The notes under the pieces are model-generated. The model was not told where the DNA came from, did no database searches, and saw only the letters and a program-made list of their open reading frames with translations. Position numbers and translations under genes: made by a program. 64,000 bases of DNA from Lentisphaeria bacterium (lineage in GTDB: Bacteria; Verrucomicrobiota; Lentisphaeria; Victivallales; Victivallaceae): NCBI GenBank assembly GCA_017508385.1, contig JAFVZB010000025.1, positions 1 through 64,000 of the forward strand, given 5' to 3'. This document shows positions 7,754-16,253 of this stretch, in pieces; within the stretch, counting starts at the first letter, position 1; each line of letters opens with the position of its first letter.

Positions 7754-8781
7754 TATTTTTTGAGCAGACGTTTGTAGTTTTCACCGATCCTATCCCACAG
7801 TTCGATAGCGTGCGGAGCTGCGACCATGGTGTTGACACCGCCTCTGAAAGTCCAGGCGGCAAGACGGTCTGCCCCCAGATCGGCGTAGAGCTGGGCGACT
7901 TCGTCAACTTTTGCAAAGTCCTCGGGCTCTTTGTAGTATCCCATGATCCAGCGCTCGCTGGGCTTGTTGTATTTCTTTGCCATTTTGATGGTGCGCTCGG
8001 TGATATCGACAAAGAATTTTTTCGGCTGATCCCATCCGATGATGGTGGTTGAAAAGACGTCGAAGTAGGGGCAGGCACCGACCAGATCCCAGTCATCGTA
8101 GCCGCGGTAGCCGATGTTGTAGTAGTCGTGGAGCGTGGCATGGATACAGCAGGTGATTTCCAGCTCTGGCTTCAGCTCTTTGAGCTGGCGTGAGCAGTCG
8201 GCAAGGGTGAAGAGAGCCTCTTCTCTGCGGAATGCTGCGATATCTTCATTCATGAAGCGGGGCATTTCGTAGCCGTAGCGGGCTTCAAATTTTTTCATGC
8301 ACTCAGGGCAGCGGCAGCTCCAATCCTCTGCGAGCTGCATAAAACTTGAGGTGTGCATCGGCAGTCTGTAATGCGGCTCATCCCAGAAGAAGCCGTCGGC
8401 ATCGCACTCTCTGGCGATGGTGAGACACATATTGTTGAAGTAGTTTCTGAAAGCCTGACTGGTGAAGCAGGCGGCGGGCAGGGCCTCGCCGGTCATTGCG
8501 CTGACCTGACGGTGGTTGACGTTGTTCTGCAAAAAGAGACTGACCTGCTCACCGCCGAAGAATTTGCCGATTCCCCACGGGTCGATGAGCACTCTCAATC
8601 CCTGACGGTGCGCCTCATCGACGACTTCCGGAATAACGCATCTTCTGAAATCGAAGTCGAACTCGGTCACCGCCAGAATGACGGTGGTACAGCCGTGATC
8701 GACCATCTCCTTGAAGTCGGGAGCGGATTGTTTTGCGCTCTGAAATCCATAGTAACTGATAGAAGTTTGAGTGACAGCCAT
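7753..8781 (-). CDS. Putative TIM-barrel glycoside hydrolase-like protein
   Basis: A 342-residue protein with no signal peptide. DGFFWDEPHYRLP (about residue 130) and CRCPECMKKFEARYG (about 155) resemble the barrel strand and Cys-containing loop of uncharacterised clan GH-A or alpha-amylase-like hydrolases common in PVC bacteria. E in WDEPH is a candidate catalytic residue. AAAGG lies about 10 nt before the start. It follows the regulator gene by 5 bp and overlaps the SIS gene by one base. The absence of a leader peptide suggests it acts on imported oligosaccharides. The family assignment is uncertain. Confidence 0.6.
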   Translation of the reverse strand: MAVTQTSISYYGFQSAKQSAPDFKEMVDHGCTTVILAVTEFDFDFRRCVIPEVVDEAHRQGLRVLIDPWGIGKFFGGEQVSLFLQNNVNHRQVSAMTGEALPAACFTSQAFRNYFNNMCLTIARECDADGFFWDEPHYRLPMHTSSFMQLAEDWSCRCPECMKKFEARYGYEMPRFMNEDIAAFRREEALFTLADCSRQLKELKPELEITCCIHATLHDYYNIGYRGYDDWDLVGACPYFDVFSTTIIGWDQPKKFFVDITERTIKMAKKYNKPSERWIMGYYKEPEDFAKVDEVAQLYADLGADRLAAWTFRGGVNTMVAAPHAIELWDRIGENYKRLLKK

Positions 8782-8786
8782 TTGTT

Positions 8787-9833
8787 TTAACCTTTCTTTA
8801 TAACTGAACTTTGGCGTATAACAAGTTGGGGTTCGAGCAGAGTGCGCCTTGCGCCGACATTTCTGCCTGAACGTATCTCATCAAGAATATCAAGTGCGCT
8901 CTCTGCGAGTTTTCTGATGGGGTAGGCGATGCTTGAGAGCGGCGGAAAAGTTTCCGCACAAATGGGCAGATTGTCAACTCCGACAACCGCCATGTCATTC
9001 GGAACATTGAGCGAAAGAAAGTGTGCAGCCCTCAGTACCCGCATCGCCCACAAGTCGTGGAAACAGAATACTCCTGCCGGACGTACTGAGATATTGTTTT
9101 TGAAGAATTCAAAAAAAGTTTCGTTGAGCGGCTCCTCTTTGTACTGGTCGATTCGGAGTATGTGCTCTTCCGGCAGCTTCAGGTTGTGGTGTTCCAGACA
9201 ACGGGTAAATCCGAGCATACGTTCATCGAGGGCGATATTTTCGCTGGTGACATAAAAGAAATCACGGCATCCCTGATGTATCAGATGAGCCGCCGCGATC
9301 TCACCGGCACGGATGCTGTCAACGCCCACTACCGGATGTTTCTGCATGAAGGTCATGCCGCCTATACAGATGACAGGCAGTTTGCCTGCGTTGATATTTG
9401 CATCTATCTTGTTGGCGCAAACTACGATCGCTTCAGCCTTGTTTTCTTCGAGCATACGGATTATCTGCGTACTGCGCTGAGAGTTGTCGGCACATCCGGC
9501 AGAGAGTATCTCAATGCCCCGCTTTTCACCCACATGCTCAAATTCGTTGAGCAGACGGGAGTGAAACGGGTTATCCATCTGAGAGACGACCACGCCTATC
9601 CTGCGGCGTTCCCGGTGTATTCCGGGCGCAATTTTCATGCCTCTGCCCTGACGCTGTATCAAGCCGAGATCACAGAGCCGGTGAACTACTCTCTGGATAG
9701 TTACCGGACTTGCTCCAAAGCTCTCGCTGAGACTGCGGACGGTGGGGAACGGTTCTCCCGCACTGCCGAGCTTTCCCTGCGTGAGCTCAAAAGTGAGCTG
9801 TTTTAATATCTCATCCTGTTTTGGTATCGACAT
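8787..9833 (-). CDS. GntR-HTH/LacI-type sugar-responsive transcriptional regulator
   Basis: A 348-residue repressor-like protein with the AraR/GntR-LacI hybrid architecture. Residues 1-70 form a GntR winged helix (FPTVRSLSESFGASPVTIQRVVHRL). Residues 75-345 form a periplasmic-binding-protein-like sugar domain: RRIGVVVSQMDNPFHSRLLNEF, PVVGVDSIRAGEIAAAHLI and DMAVVGVDNLPICAETFPPLSSIA are all LacI-family landmarks. The start was moved 17 codons inward because AAAGGTG precedes that ATG. It is the first gene of cluster A, and its promoter carries an inverted repeat over the -10. I infer that it represses its own operon until a sugar ligand binds. Confidence 0.88.
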   Translation of the reverse strand: MSIPKQDEILKQLTFELTQGKLGSAGEPFPTVRSLSESFGASPVTIQRVVHRLCDLGLIQRQGRGMKIAPGIHRERRRIGVVVSQMDNPFHSRLLNEFEHVGEKRGIEILSAGCADNSQRSTQIIRMLEENKAEAIVVCANKIDANINAGKLPVICIGGMTFMQKHPVVGVDSIRAGEIAAAHLIHQGCRDFFYVTSENIALDERMLGFTRCLEHHNLKLPEEHILRIDQYKEEPLNETFFEFFKNNISVRPAGVFCFHDLWAMRVLRAAHFLSLNVPNDMAVVGVDNLPICAETFPPLSSIAYPIRKLAESALDILDEIRSGRNVGARRTLLEPQLVIRQSSVIKKG

Positions 9834-9850
9834 GAAATACACCTTTTTTG

Positions 9851-9905
9851 TGTTACTGCGATTATTATATCGCAACTGTAACAATGCCGCAATTATTGTG
9901 TAACA
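9851..9905 (-). promoter_or_regulatory. Promoter and candidate operator of cluster A
   Basis: On the minus strand, TTGCGG (9887-9892) and TATAAT (9864-9869) are 17 bp apart. A large dyad, TGTTAC-TGCGAT-(6)-ATCGCA-(3)-GTAACA (9851-9883), covers the -10. A third half-site, GTAACA, occurs at 9900-9905, 22 bp (two helical turns) from the second. This is a typical layout for a dimeric or tetrameric autorepressor. Confidence 0.75.
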
Positions 9906-9930
9906 ATAAAGTTTGAATTTTTACAAAAAA

Positions 9931-9957
9931 AACTCCGGAACGTACTGTCCCGGAGTT
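9931..9957 (-). terminator. Rho-independent terminator of cluster B
   Basis: Read on the minus strand, an 8-bp stem AACTCCGG/CCGGAGTT closes an 11-nt loop and runs into eight Ts. It lies 18 bp past the stop of the GH28-like gene and just before the cluster A promoter, so it separates the two clusters. Confidence 0.92.
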
Positions 9958-9975
9958 CTTGAACGTTACTGGCGA

Positions 9976-11421
9976 TCAATAAAAATGTTTCCAGCTGTTG
10001 CGGTACTTGACCTGTTCGGGCGTGGGTTTGGGGAAGTTGTCTGCGGTTCCCCATTTTTTGAGTCCGCCGAGTTCGCAACCATCCATGCGCAGGTTGTAAA
10101 CCTCATCGACAGTGATGGGTGAAACGTAGGTGTGCCACGGATCTTCCCAGTCAACGATGACGTCACGCAGAGTCAGATTGTGCACCTTTTTGAGGGTGAT
10201 GGGAGCTCTTGCTTTGGGAAGTTCACGATAGGGGCAGAGACTTCTGTCGATCTGGCGCAGTCTCACATGCAGTCCGTCAACGAGGATGTTTTTGACCGGG
10301 ATATCCGGGTCAACGGTCATCACCTTGTGGACTTTGCCCTTGAAGTTGCGGAAGACGATATCTTTGATGACCACGTCTTTTTCGTCACGTTTCAGGCGCA
10401 CCCAGTCGGTTCCTTTGATGTAAATGGCGGTCTCGCAGTCGATGGTGAAGTTTGAAAAGGTGATGTCGCTGATCTCTTTGACGATACCCCAGTTGACTCC
10501 GAGGAAAGCTCCGATACGGGCGGTGCAGACGACGTTGTCGATACGGACATTTTTCATGGTTCCGTTGCCGACGCCGACACGGATTCCGTAGCAGGTGGAT
10601 TTCAGAACGCAGTTGGAAATCACCACGTTTTCGCAAGCCTGTTTGCGCTCTGTCCTGCGGTGGTCTGATTTGATAACGATAGCATCGTCAGCACCGTGGA
10701 TGATACAGTTGGTCATTACCACATTGCGGCATCCGTCGATGGTGAAGCCGTCGCCGTTGCGGGTCCAGAGGTTCATATCGACGGTGATATCTTTGACTTT
10801 GACCTCGTTGCACATCGAAAGAACGCAAGTCCAGAAGGTGGGATCGACCAGACGGACACCATCGAAAACGATGCGGTCACTCTCGCATATCCAGATCATC
10901 TCACCCGGACGCCAGGGCATGGGAACGGTGATGCGGTCTTCGGGTTTTTCCACGGCGATGGGGCCGAAAGCATCACGGTTTCCGTTGATGGTTCCCTGAC
11001 CGCGAATGACGACGTCGTGAACGTTGAGTCCGATAATGAGGTGAGCACCGCTGCTCCAGTCGATCGGACGGGTGAATTTCTTGTGGAAACGGCTCCAGTT
11101 TTTGAGCGGAGTATCCTGACGGTTTTTCGGAGAAAAATCGCTTTTGTTGTAGTGCTCTTTGTTGGGACTTCCGAGAATGGTAGCACCTGCGGCAAGGTCG
11201 ATTCCGCCGTTTGAGCGCAGATAAATGGTTCCGGTAAGATAGGTTCCGGCGGGGAAGTGGACAATTCCGCCTGCATCAAGAGCTTTCTGGATAGCGGCGG
11301 TGTCAAGAGTTTTTCCGTCGCCCTTGGCGCCGAAGTCTCTCACGTTGCTCATGCCGACCGGAGCGGCTGAGAGTGCCATGCACGCAACGGCGCACAGCAG
11401 AGTCATGAAGATTTTTTTCAT
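9976..11421 (-). CDS. Secreted GH28-like (polygalacturonase-fold) protein with altered active site
   Basis: An exported right-handed beta-helix protein of 481 residues. The signal peptide is MKKIFMTLLCAVACMALSAAP. NVRDFGAKGDGKTLDTAAIQKAL is the usual pectinase start. GH28 landmarks are partly kept: NGDGFTIDG corresponds to NTDGFD and GADDAIVIKS to the paired catalytic Asp residues. The GHG histidine motif is replaced by CYGIRVG and no RIK motif is evident. Hydrolysis of polygalacturonan is therefore not assured; a different uronide or rhamnogalacturonan-like substrate is plausible. It is the last gene of cluster B, 34 bp after the FAD oxidoreductase, and a terminator follows. Confidence 0.82.
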   Translation of the reverse strand: MKKIFMTLLCAVACMALSAAPVGMSNVRDFGAKGDGKTLDTAAIQKALDAGGIVHFPAGTYLTGTIYLRSNGGIDLAAGATILGSPNKEHYNKSDFSPKNRQDTPLKNWSRFHKKFTRPIDWSSGAHLIIGLNVHDVVIRGQGTINGNRDAFGPIAVEKPEDRITVPMPWRPGEMIWICESDRIVFDGVRLVDPTFWTCVLSMCNEVKVKDITVDMNLWTRNGDGFTIDGCRNVVMTNCIIHGADDAIVIKSDHRRTERKQACENVVISNCVLKSTCYGIRVGVGNGTMKNVRIDNVVCTARIGAFLGVNWGIVKEISDITFSNFTIDCETAIYIKGTDWVRLKRDEKDVVIKDIVFRNFKGKVHKVMTVDPDIPVKNILVDGLHVRLRQIDRSLCPYRELPKARAPITLKKVHNLTLRDVIVDWEDPWHTYVSPITVDEVYNLRMDGCELGGLKKWGTADNFPKPTPEQVKYRNSWKHFY

Positions 11422-11455
11422 TGTTTTTTTCCTTTATATAATTAGTAAAGTGTTT

Positions 11456-12721
11456 TTACTGTTGTTCCGGAACTATCGCTCCGTGCTTGACCAGTTCCTG
11501 CCTGAGCAGATTTATGTCGAGCTCATCTGTTGAGACGTTGTGCCGCTTGCAGAGAGCTGAAATAGCACCTGCCGCCTGACCTGTCGCCATGCAGGTCGCC
11601 TGAATGCGGACTGCCGAGTTCGCCATGCGGTCGCTGGCAATGATCCTGCCTGCGGCAAGAAGAGCCTCGCTTCCCTGCGGAATGAGTGCTCCCATGGGAA
11701 CTTGCGGAACGATGCCTTCACTCAAAAGTCTCTTGATGATGAACTCTTTGTCATCGTGTAAATCAACGGGATAAAAACCGTAACACACCGCATCGTCATA
11801 ATGTTTTTCGGCAAGAAAATCCGCTTCGGTGATGGTGACTTTGCCTGAAATGGTGCGGCTCTCACGAACTCCGCACTCCATGCCGACGTAACGCATATAA
11901 AGTTTTTCAAATCCCGGCTGCTTTTTGAGGAACTTATAAACTCTCAGCAGAGCCTCTCTGCCGGCTATTTCCATTCCGGAGCGTCCTTCGGGCGTTGACC
12001 ACTTATCCGCCGGAAAGTGGATGTGATTGGCGTTTTCACCGTATCTTTGCAGGAACAACCACGAAAATCCCTTTGACCAGCCCACGTCTTCGGGGATGAT
12101 CTCACCCTTTTCCATAGCCTCATAAAAAGCAGCTCTCAGCGCATCCCAGTCGAGGGTCGAAGCATCGTATCCGGTGCACCGCACCGAACTTGTGCCCGGC
12201 TGGCACTCGCCCGGAGCTTCAACGGCAAAACCTGCCATCTTCACTGCGTTGGCATCTCCGCTGCAGTCGATGACGGTGTCGGCTGTTACTTCGTAGAGCC
12301 CATCTTTGCCGCAGAGAGTGATTTTCCAGAGGTTGTTTTCTCTCTTTAACCCGGCAAGCATGGTGTGGTAGTGGACTTTTACTCCTGCTTCCTTGAACTT
12401 TTGATCGCAGAGGCAGGAGAAAATGACCGGATTTACCGGAACCTGATAGTGCCAGAAGTAGTTCATGTCAAAGGCGGAAAAGTCGGGCATTGAGGTTCCG
12501 GCAAGCTCAACGCACTCTTTGACCAGCTCCCAGCCGATACCGGCAATGACCTGTTTTCCGCCCCATGCGTGAAATAGTCCGGGGCAGGCGACACCGCCTG
12601 TGGTGAGCGTACCTCCCGGGAGTGCGCTCTTTTCAACCAGCAGGCACTCTTCTCCGCTGCGGGCAGCCTGAATGGCGGCGCAACATCCGGCAACACCTGC
12701 TCCGATGATACAAACCGACAT
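11456..12721 (-). CDS. FAD-dependent oxidoreductase
   Basis: A 421-residue flavoprotein of the FAD_oxidored type. The N-terminal dinucleotide-binding motif VCIIGAGVAGCCAAIQAARSG is followed by an acidic strand end (LLVEKSALPGGTLT). DTVIDCSGDANAVKMAGF (about residue 150) and ALLAAGRIIASDRMANSAVRIQATCMATGQAAG near the C-terminus complete the FAD fold. It has no signal peptide and is probably cytosolic. It lies between two secreted carbohydrate enzymes, 5 bp after the GH-A gene. I infer oxidation of a sugar or sugar acid derived from the cluster's glycan; the electron acceptor is unknown. Confidence 0.82.
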   Translation of the reverse strand: MSVCIIGAGVAGCCAAIQAARSGEECLLVEKSALPGGTLTTGGVACPGLFHAWGGKQVIAGIGWELVKECVELAGTSMPDFSAFDMNYFWHYQVPVNPVIFSCLCDQKFKEAGVKVHYHTMLAGLKRENNLWKITLCGKDGLYEVTADTVIDCSGDANAVKMAGFAVEAPGECQPGTSSVRCTGYDASTLDWDALRAAFYEAMEKGEIIPEDVGWSKGFSWLFLQRYGENANHIHFPADKWSTPEGRSGMEIAGREALLRVYKFLKKQPGFEKLYMRYVGMECGVRESRTISGKVTITEADFLAEKHYDDAVCYGFYPVDLHDDKEFIIKRLLSEGIVPQVPMGALIPQGSEALLAAGRIIASDRMANSAVRIQATCMATGQAAGAISALCKRHNVSTDELDINLLRQELVKHGAIVPEQQ

Positions 12722-12726
12722 TTAAG

Positions 12727-15363
12727 TTACTTCCTTACAATTTCGCAAACCATCTGATCTGCAGTGTTGAGTGAAAGCTCGATTTTGCCATCTCTGACAG
12801 TATAGGGGATCTCACCTTTTCTCGAACCATCAAGGGCGAGAGAGTAAATTTTCCAGTCACCTTTTTTGAGATCGAGAGTGATTTTTGCGGTCGATTTTTT
12901 GACCAGGAACGGAGCTTTGCCCCATGAGTTCATAACACTCATCGAGTCATTGGCGTAGAAACGGTCGGTAGCCTGAACGTCGGTCAGGTGGAAAAGCACG
13001 ATGCGTTTTGCAGTTGAAAGGCTGTCGGTGTCGTGCGGAATTATAGCAATGGTGCTCTCTTCATCAACACTGTTTACGCTCAGACGCTTTCCGGCGAGCT
13101 TGCCTTTGGCTTGCAGACTTATGACTTCTGCTCCATCGGTTTTGAGTCTGAAAGTGCCGTTTGCCGCATCGAAACGCAACTGCTGAGTGTAGAAGAATTT
13201 GCCGTTTCTGCCGATGGTTCCCTTGGGGAGCTTTCCGGTCTTGTTGATTTTGGAAATCGGGTTCTTTTTGAAAAATGCGTTGTCGAGTTTGAGGTCGTAT
13301 TTTGCATTCTCTTTGCCGACGTGGCTGCCGAGTTTTGCGACAAAGCCGAGGCTGTCAGCCGCAGCACTCCATTTGATTTTATCAGTTCTTTTCAGCGGAA
13401 CGAGGGCGATAGTCGTCTGAGCGGGTCTCACCTTTCCGTACAGGAAAATTTTTGCTCCGAGACGGTAGGCGAGAGATTTTCCGGGACTGCAGCTCAAGTC
13501 AAAGTTGTGTCCGGCAACCTGAGTATCGAACAGTCTTGTTCTGCTGTGGCTGTAAGCGAATTGGAAAATTCCATCCCAATCCTGAAACGCCGCATAAGAG
13601 GCGAACAATGCAGGACCGTGCAGACGGTGGATGTTCGGGTTGGCGTAGTCGTACTCAGTTACCGTGAACGGCACTCCCAGAATACGGGTCGGGAAGAGTT
13701 TTGAGGGAACGTTGGATATCTCTTTGAGCACATTGACGTTGTCGGGAGCGATAGGCAGACTCCACTGCTTTCTCACGAACTTGGGGTGATCCCAGTAGGC
13801 GTGATTATCGACGTAGTCGTAGTTGGCACGCTCCCACGCAGTGCTGTGCCAGTGCTGGAAGTTCTGGTCGGTGAGCGGAACTTTGCAGCCGAGCTCTTCG
13901 ATGACAAATTTCTTCATCTCGTTGTAGCGTTTTATTGCAAGATAGCTGCAGAAATCATCCATGGTCGCCTTTTCGTTTCCTTTGATTTTGCGGAATTCGG
14001 CAAGACGCTCATTGTAGATTTTTGCGGATATTCTTGAGGCACTCCACCAGCACTGGGGATTGCCTTCATTGACCAGACTGAGATTGACCAGCACGGGATC
14101 GTTGATGAGAGCGGTTTTGGTGTATGGGTTGACGTGGGTAAAGAAGTTTCTTGCCGCATCTTTCCAGTTTTGGAACACATCATCATCCACCCAGAAGAGA
14201 GCTTTATACTCAGCGAGTCCTGAAATCGGACCATACTTCGGCAGCTCGAGTTTGGTGATCCCGCGGCGGGAAACGTAAACATCGGTGGTGATGTAGAGAC
14301 CGTTCTTTTTGAGACAGTGGATAAGATAGTCGAACTTGTCAATCAGCGCAGGGTCGAGTTTTCTGGTATCCTTGCGGTCGCAGATTTCGTTGTCGTGGTG
14401 GTGTATTCTTATGCAGTTGAAGCCGAAAGCTGCGAGACGTTTCGCCAGAATTTCGCACTGCTCTTTTGAGTCGAGCACCTGACTGGTTCCGACGAGGTTG
14501 GTTCCGACAAACTTCACCGGAGTGTCAGGAGCTTTTTCAAAGTAGAATTTGTCACCTTTGATTTTGAGGAAACCGAGATTTCCTGCAGGAGCGGCAATTC
14601 TTCCTGAAAAATCGAGCGCACTGCCGGGAATGACATCAAGAGCGTTATCGAATTCTGCCCACTTTTTGTCGGCTTTCATTTTGAAAGGCGGGCGGTTGAT
14701 ATTGCCGAGACTTCTGTCATTTTCGGTAATGGTGATGGTCAGCTTCAGTTTTGCGGAGCTGAAATTTTTGTAGGGGATAGTGCCTATTCTCAAACCGTAG
14801 AATTTTGAGTTCCAATAGCGGTTATCCTGCAAATGCATGTGCGTTGGACCCGTCAATGTCGCCTTTCCGCTCATTGATGGGAACTCAAAAGTATTGAAGT
14901 TTTTGCTCCAGAGAGTGTACTTTTTGAATTGTTTTTCAAAGGTGTACTTTTTGCCGTTGATAGTGTAGTTGAGACCTCCGAAATCGGCGACGGTGAGCCG
15001 GGAAGTGGTGATTCCGAAGTAGTTGGGGTTGCATTTGCCCTCAAACTTGGCATCAATAGAGAAGATGTACTGGTTTTTGCTTTTGCCCGGAGTGATTTTC
15101 AAAGCAACTTTGCCCGGAGTTCCATCCGGAGGATTGATGTTGAAAACCATCTCGGTGGAAGAGTTTTTGCGCATCTTCCAAACCGGGTCGTCATGCTTGC
15201 TGCTGGCGAAGTGCTGTCTCCATTTCTGATCCATCCATGCAAGATAAAAGTACACTCCGTCGATGTCGATAAAGCCGTCGTCGGTGAATTTCACCTTGTT
15301 TGGAGATGCAAAAAGCCCCACTGCTGTCACAAACAGCAGAAAAACAAATATGATTTTTTTCAT
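12727..15363 (-). CDS. Secreted clan GH-A (GH5-like) glycoside hydrolase
   Basis: An exported 878-residue enzyme. The signal peptide is MKKIIFVFLLFVTAVGLFAS. Residues about 25-240 are beta-rich and may be a carbohydrate-binding module. Residues about 265-640 form a TIM barrel of cellulase type: FVGTNLVG, FNCIRIHHHD, and the likely acid/base E433 in NLSLVNEGNP. The likely nucleophile is E570 in PFTVTEYDYANP. A C-terminal beta domain (about 650-878) follows. It lies 24 bp after a pseudopilin gene and 5 bp before the FAD oxidoreductase gene. The specificity is not predictable; barrels of this kind act on beta-mannans, glucans or galactans. Confidence 0.82.
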   Translation of the reverse strand: MKKIIFVFLLFVTAVGLFASPNKVKFTDDGFIDIDGVYFYLAWMDQKWRQHFASSKHDDPVWKMRKNSSTEMVFNINPPDGTPGKVALKITPGKSKNQYIFSIDAKFEGKCNPNYFGITTSRLTVADFGGLNYTINGKKYTFEKQFKKYTLWSKNFNTFEFPSMSGKATLTGPTHMHLQDNRYWNSKFYGLRIGTIPYKNFSSAKLKLTITITENDRSLGNINRPPFKMKADKKWAEFDNALDVIPGSALDFSGRIAAPAGNLGFLKIKGDKFYFEKAPDTPVKFVGTNLVGTSQVLDSKEQCEILAKRLAAFGFNCIRIHHHDNEICDRKDTRKLDPALIDKFDYLIHCLKKNGLYITTDVYVSRRGITKLELPKYGPISGLAEYKALFWVDDDVFQNWKDAARNFFTHVNPYTKTALINDPVLVNLSLVNEGNPQCWWSASRISAKIYNERLAEFRKIKGNEKATMDDFCSYLAIKRYNEMKKFVIEELGCKVPLTDQNFQHWHSTAWERANYDYVDNHAYWDHPKFVRKQWSLPIAPDNVNVLKEISNVPSKLFPTRILGVPFTVTEYDYANPNIHRLHGPALFASYAAFQDWDGIFQFAYSHSRTRLFDTQVAGHNFDLSCSPGKSLAYRLGAKIFLYGKVRPAQTTIALVPLKRTDKIKWSAAADSLGFVAKLGSHVGKENAKYDLKLDNAFFKKNPISKINKTGKLPKGTIGRNGKFFYTQQLRFDAANGTFRLKTDGAEVISLQAKGKLAGKRLSVNSVDEESTIAIIPHDTDSLSTAKRIVLFHLTDVQATDRFYANDSMSVMNSWGKAPFLVKKSTAKITLDLKKGDWKIYSLALDGSRKGEIPYTVRDGKIELSLNTADQMVCEIVRK

Positions 15364-15387
15364 GTTAAAGCTCTGAAGAAACAGTTA

Positions 15388-16212
15388 TTACATGCCGTAG
15401 CTGTTGGGAGTTGAGGGAATAAATCCCCAGTCAACGTTGCGGAAGTTGCGGCGCAGCTCACCCTCATCGGCGAGGCTGACGTGACCATCGAGGTATCCGA
15501 CGTTGACGGCACGCTCACGGTGGATATCAAACGGAGTTCCGCCCCAGGTGTTGATGGTGTTCCAGAACTGTGCGCCGTTAACATATCTGTAACGGTTGCC
15601 TGCAGAGCTGTCTATTTTGATGGCATCGCCGATGATCAGGAATGTTGACGGCAGTTTTACCCGGTTGGTGTTCAACACGTTGTTGTTGTTATCCTTGCTG
15701 CCGGGAAGTGCAACCTGAGCCTCCTTGTTTCTTGTTCCTGAAGTCACACCTGCCTGATTGTGGCACTGGTAGTTGACAGCGTATGCGAACTCATCCATAG
15801 CGATATTTTCTCTCCAGTTGGCGACACCCTCATACTGTTTGACTCCGCGCCAGACCTTGTGGGGCTCCTGACCGTTTTTATCAGAAAACTTTCTCTTTTC
15901 GATGTAGCCGAGAGGATTGGTTTCGGGGCAGTGTGAAGCCTTGAAGTTGGTCTGGTATTTCAACACACGCAGCAGGAAGCTGTAACTTCCCATTCCGACC
16001 TGGGAAAACATCGACAGCGGAGTAATTCCGTCAAACTGATCTCCGTACTGCTGGTAACCGAGCATGACGGTTTTCATATTATTGGTACAGGTAGTAGTCT
16101 TTGCACGTTTTCTTGCCGATGAGAGAGCGGGCATGAGGATGCTCGCCAGAATGGCGATAATTGCAATCACCACCAGCAGTTCAATAAGCGTGAATTTGAT
16201 GTTGTTTTTCAT
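15388..16212 (-). CDS. Type II secretion-like pseudopilin (short leader)
   Basis: A 274-residue pseudopilin. The start is clear: GGAGGT stands 6 nt before the ATG. The leader MKNNIK is short and basic, then [24 protein letters not shown] gives the cleavage site, the +5 Glu and the membrane helix. ARKRAKTTTCTNNMKTVMLGYQQY follows, as in many PVC pseudopilins. Near the end, HRERAVNVGYLDGHVSLADEG is the H-X(n)-DG motif. Unlike the other two pseudopilins here, its leader has no inverted repeats. It is 41 bp downstream of a paralogue with very similar C-terminal sequence, so the pair probably arose by duplication. Confidence 0.9.
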   Translation of the reverse strand: MKNNIKFTLIELLVVIAIIAILASILMPALSSARKRAKTTTCTNNMKTVMLGYQQYGDQFDGITPLSMFSQVGMGSYSFLLRVLKYQTNFKASHCPETNPLGYIEKRKFSDKNGQEPHKVWRGVKQYEGVANWRENIAMDEFAYAVNYQCHNQAGVTSGTRNKEAQVALPGSKDNNNNVLNTNRVKLPSTFLIIGDAIKIDSSAGNRYRYVNGAQFWNTINTWGGTPFDIHRERAVNVGYLDGHVSLADEGELRRNFRNVDWGFIPSTPNSYGM

Positions 16213-16253
16213 TTTTTACCTCCTGATTTGATTGATATATAAAAATCGTTCAA

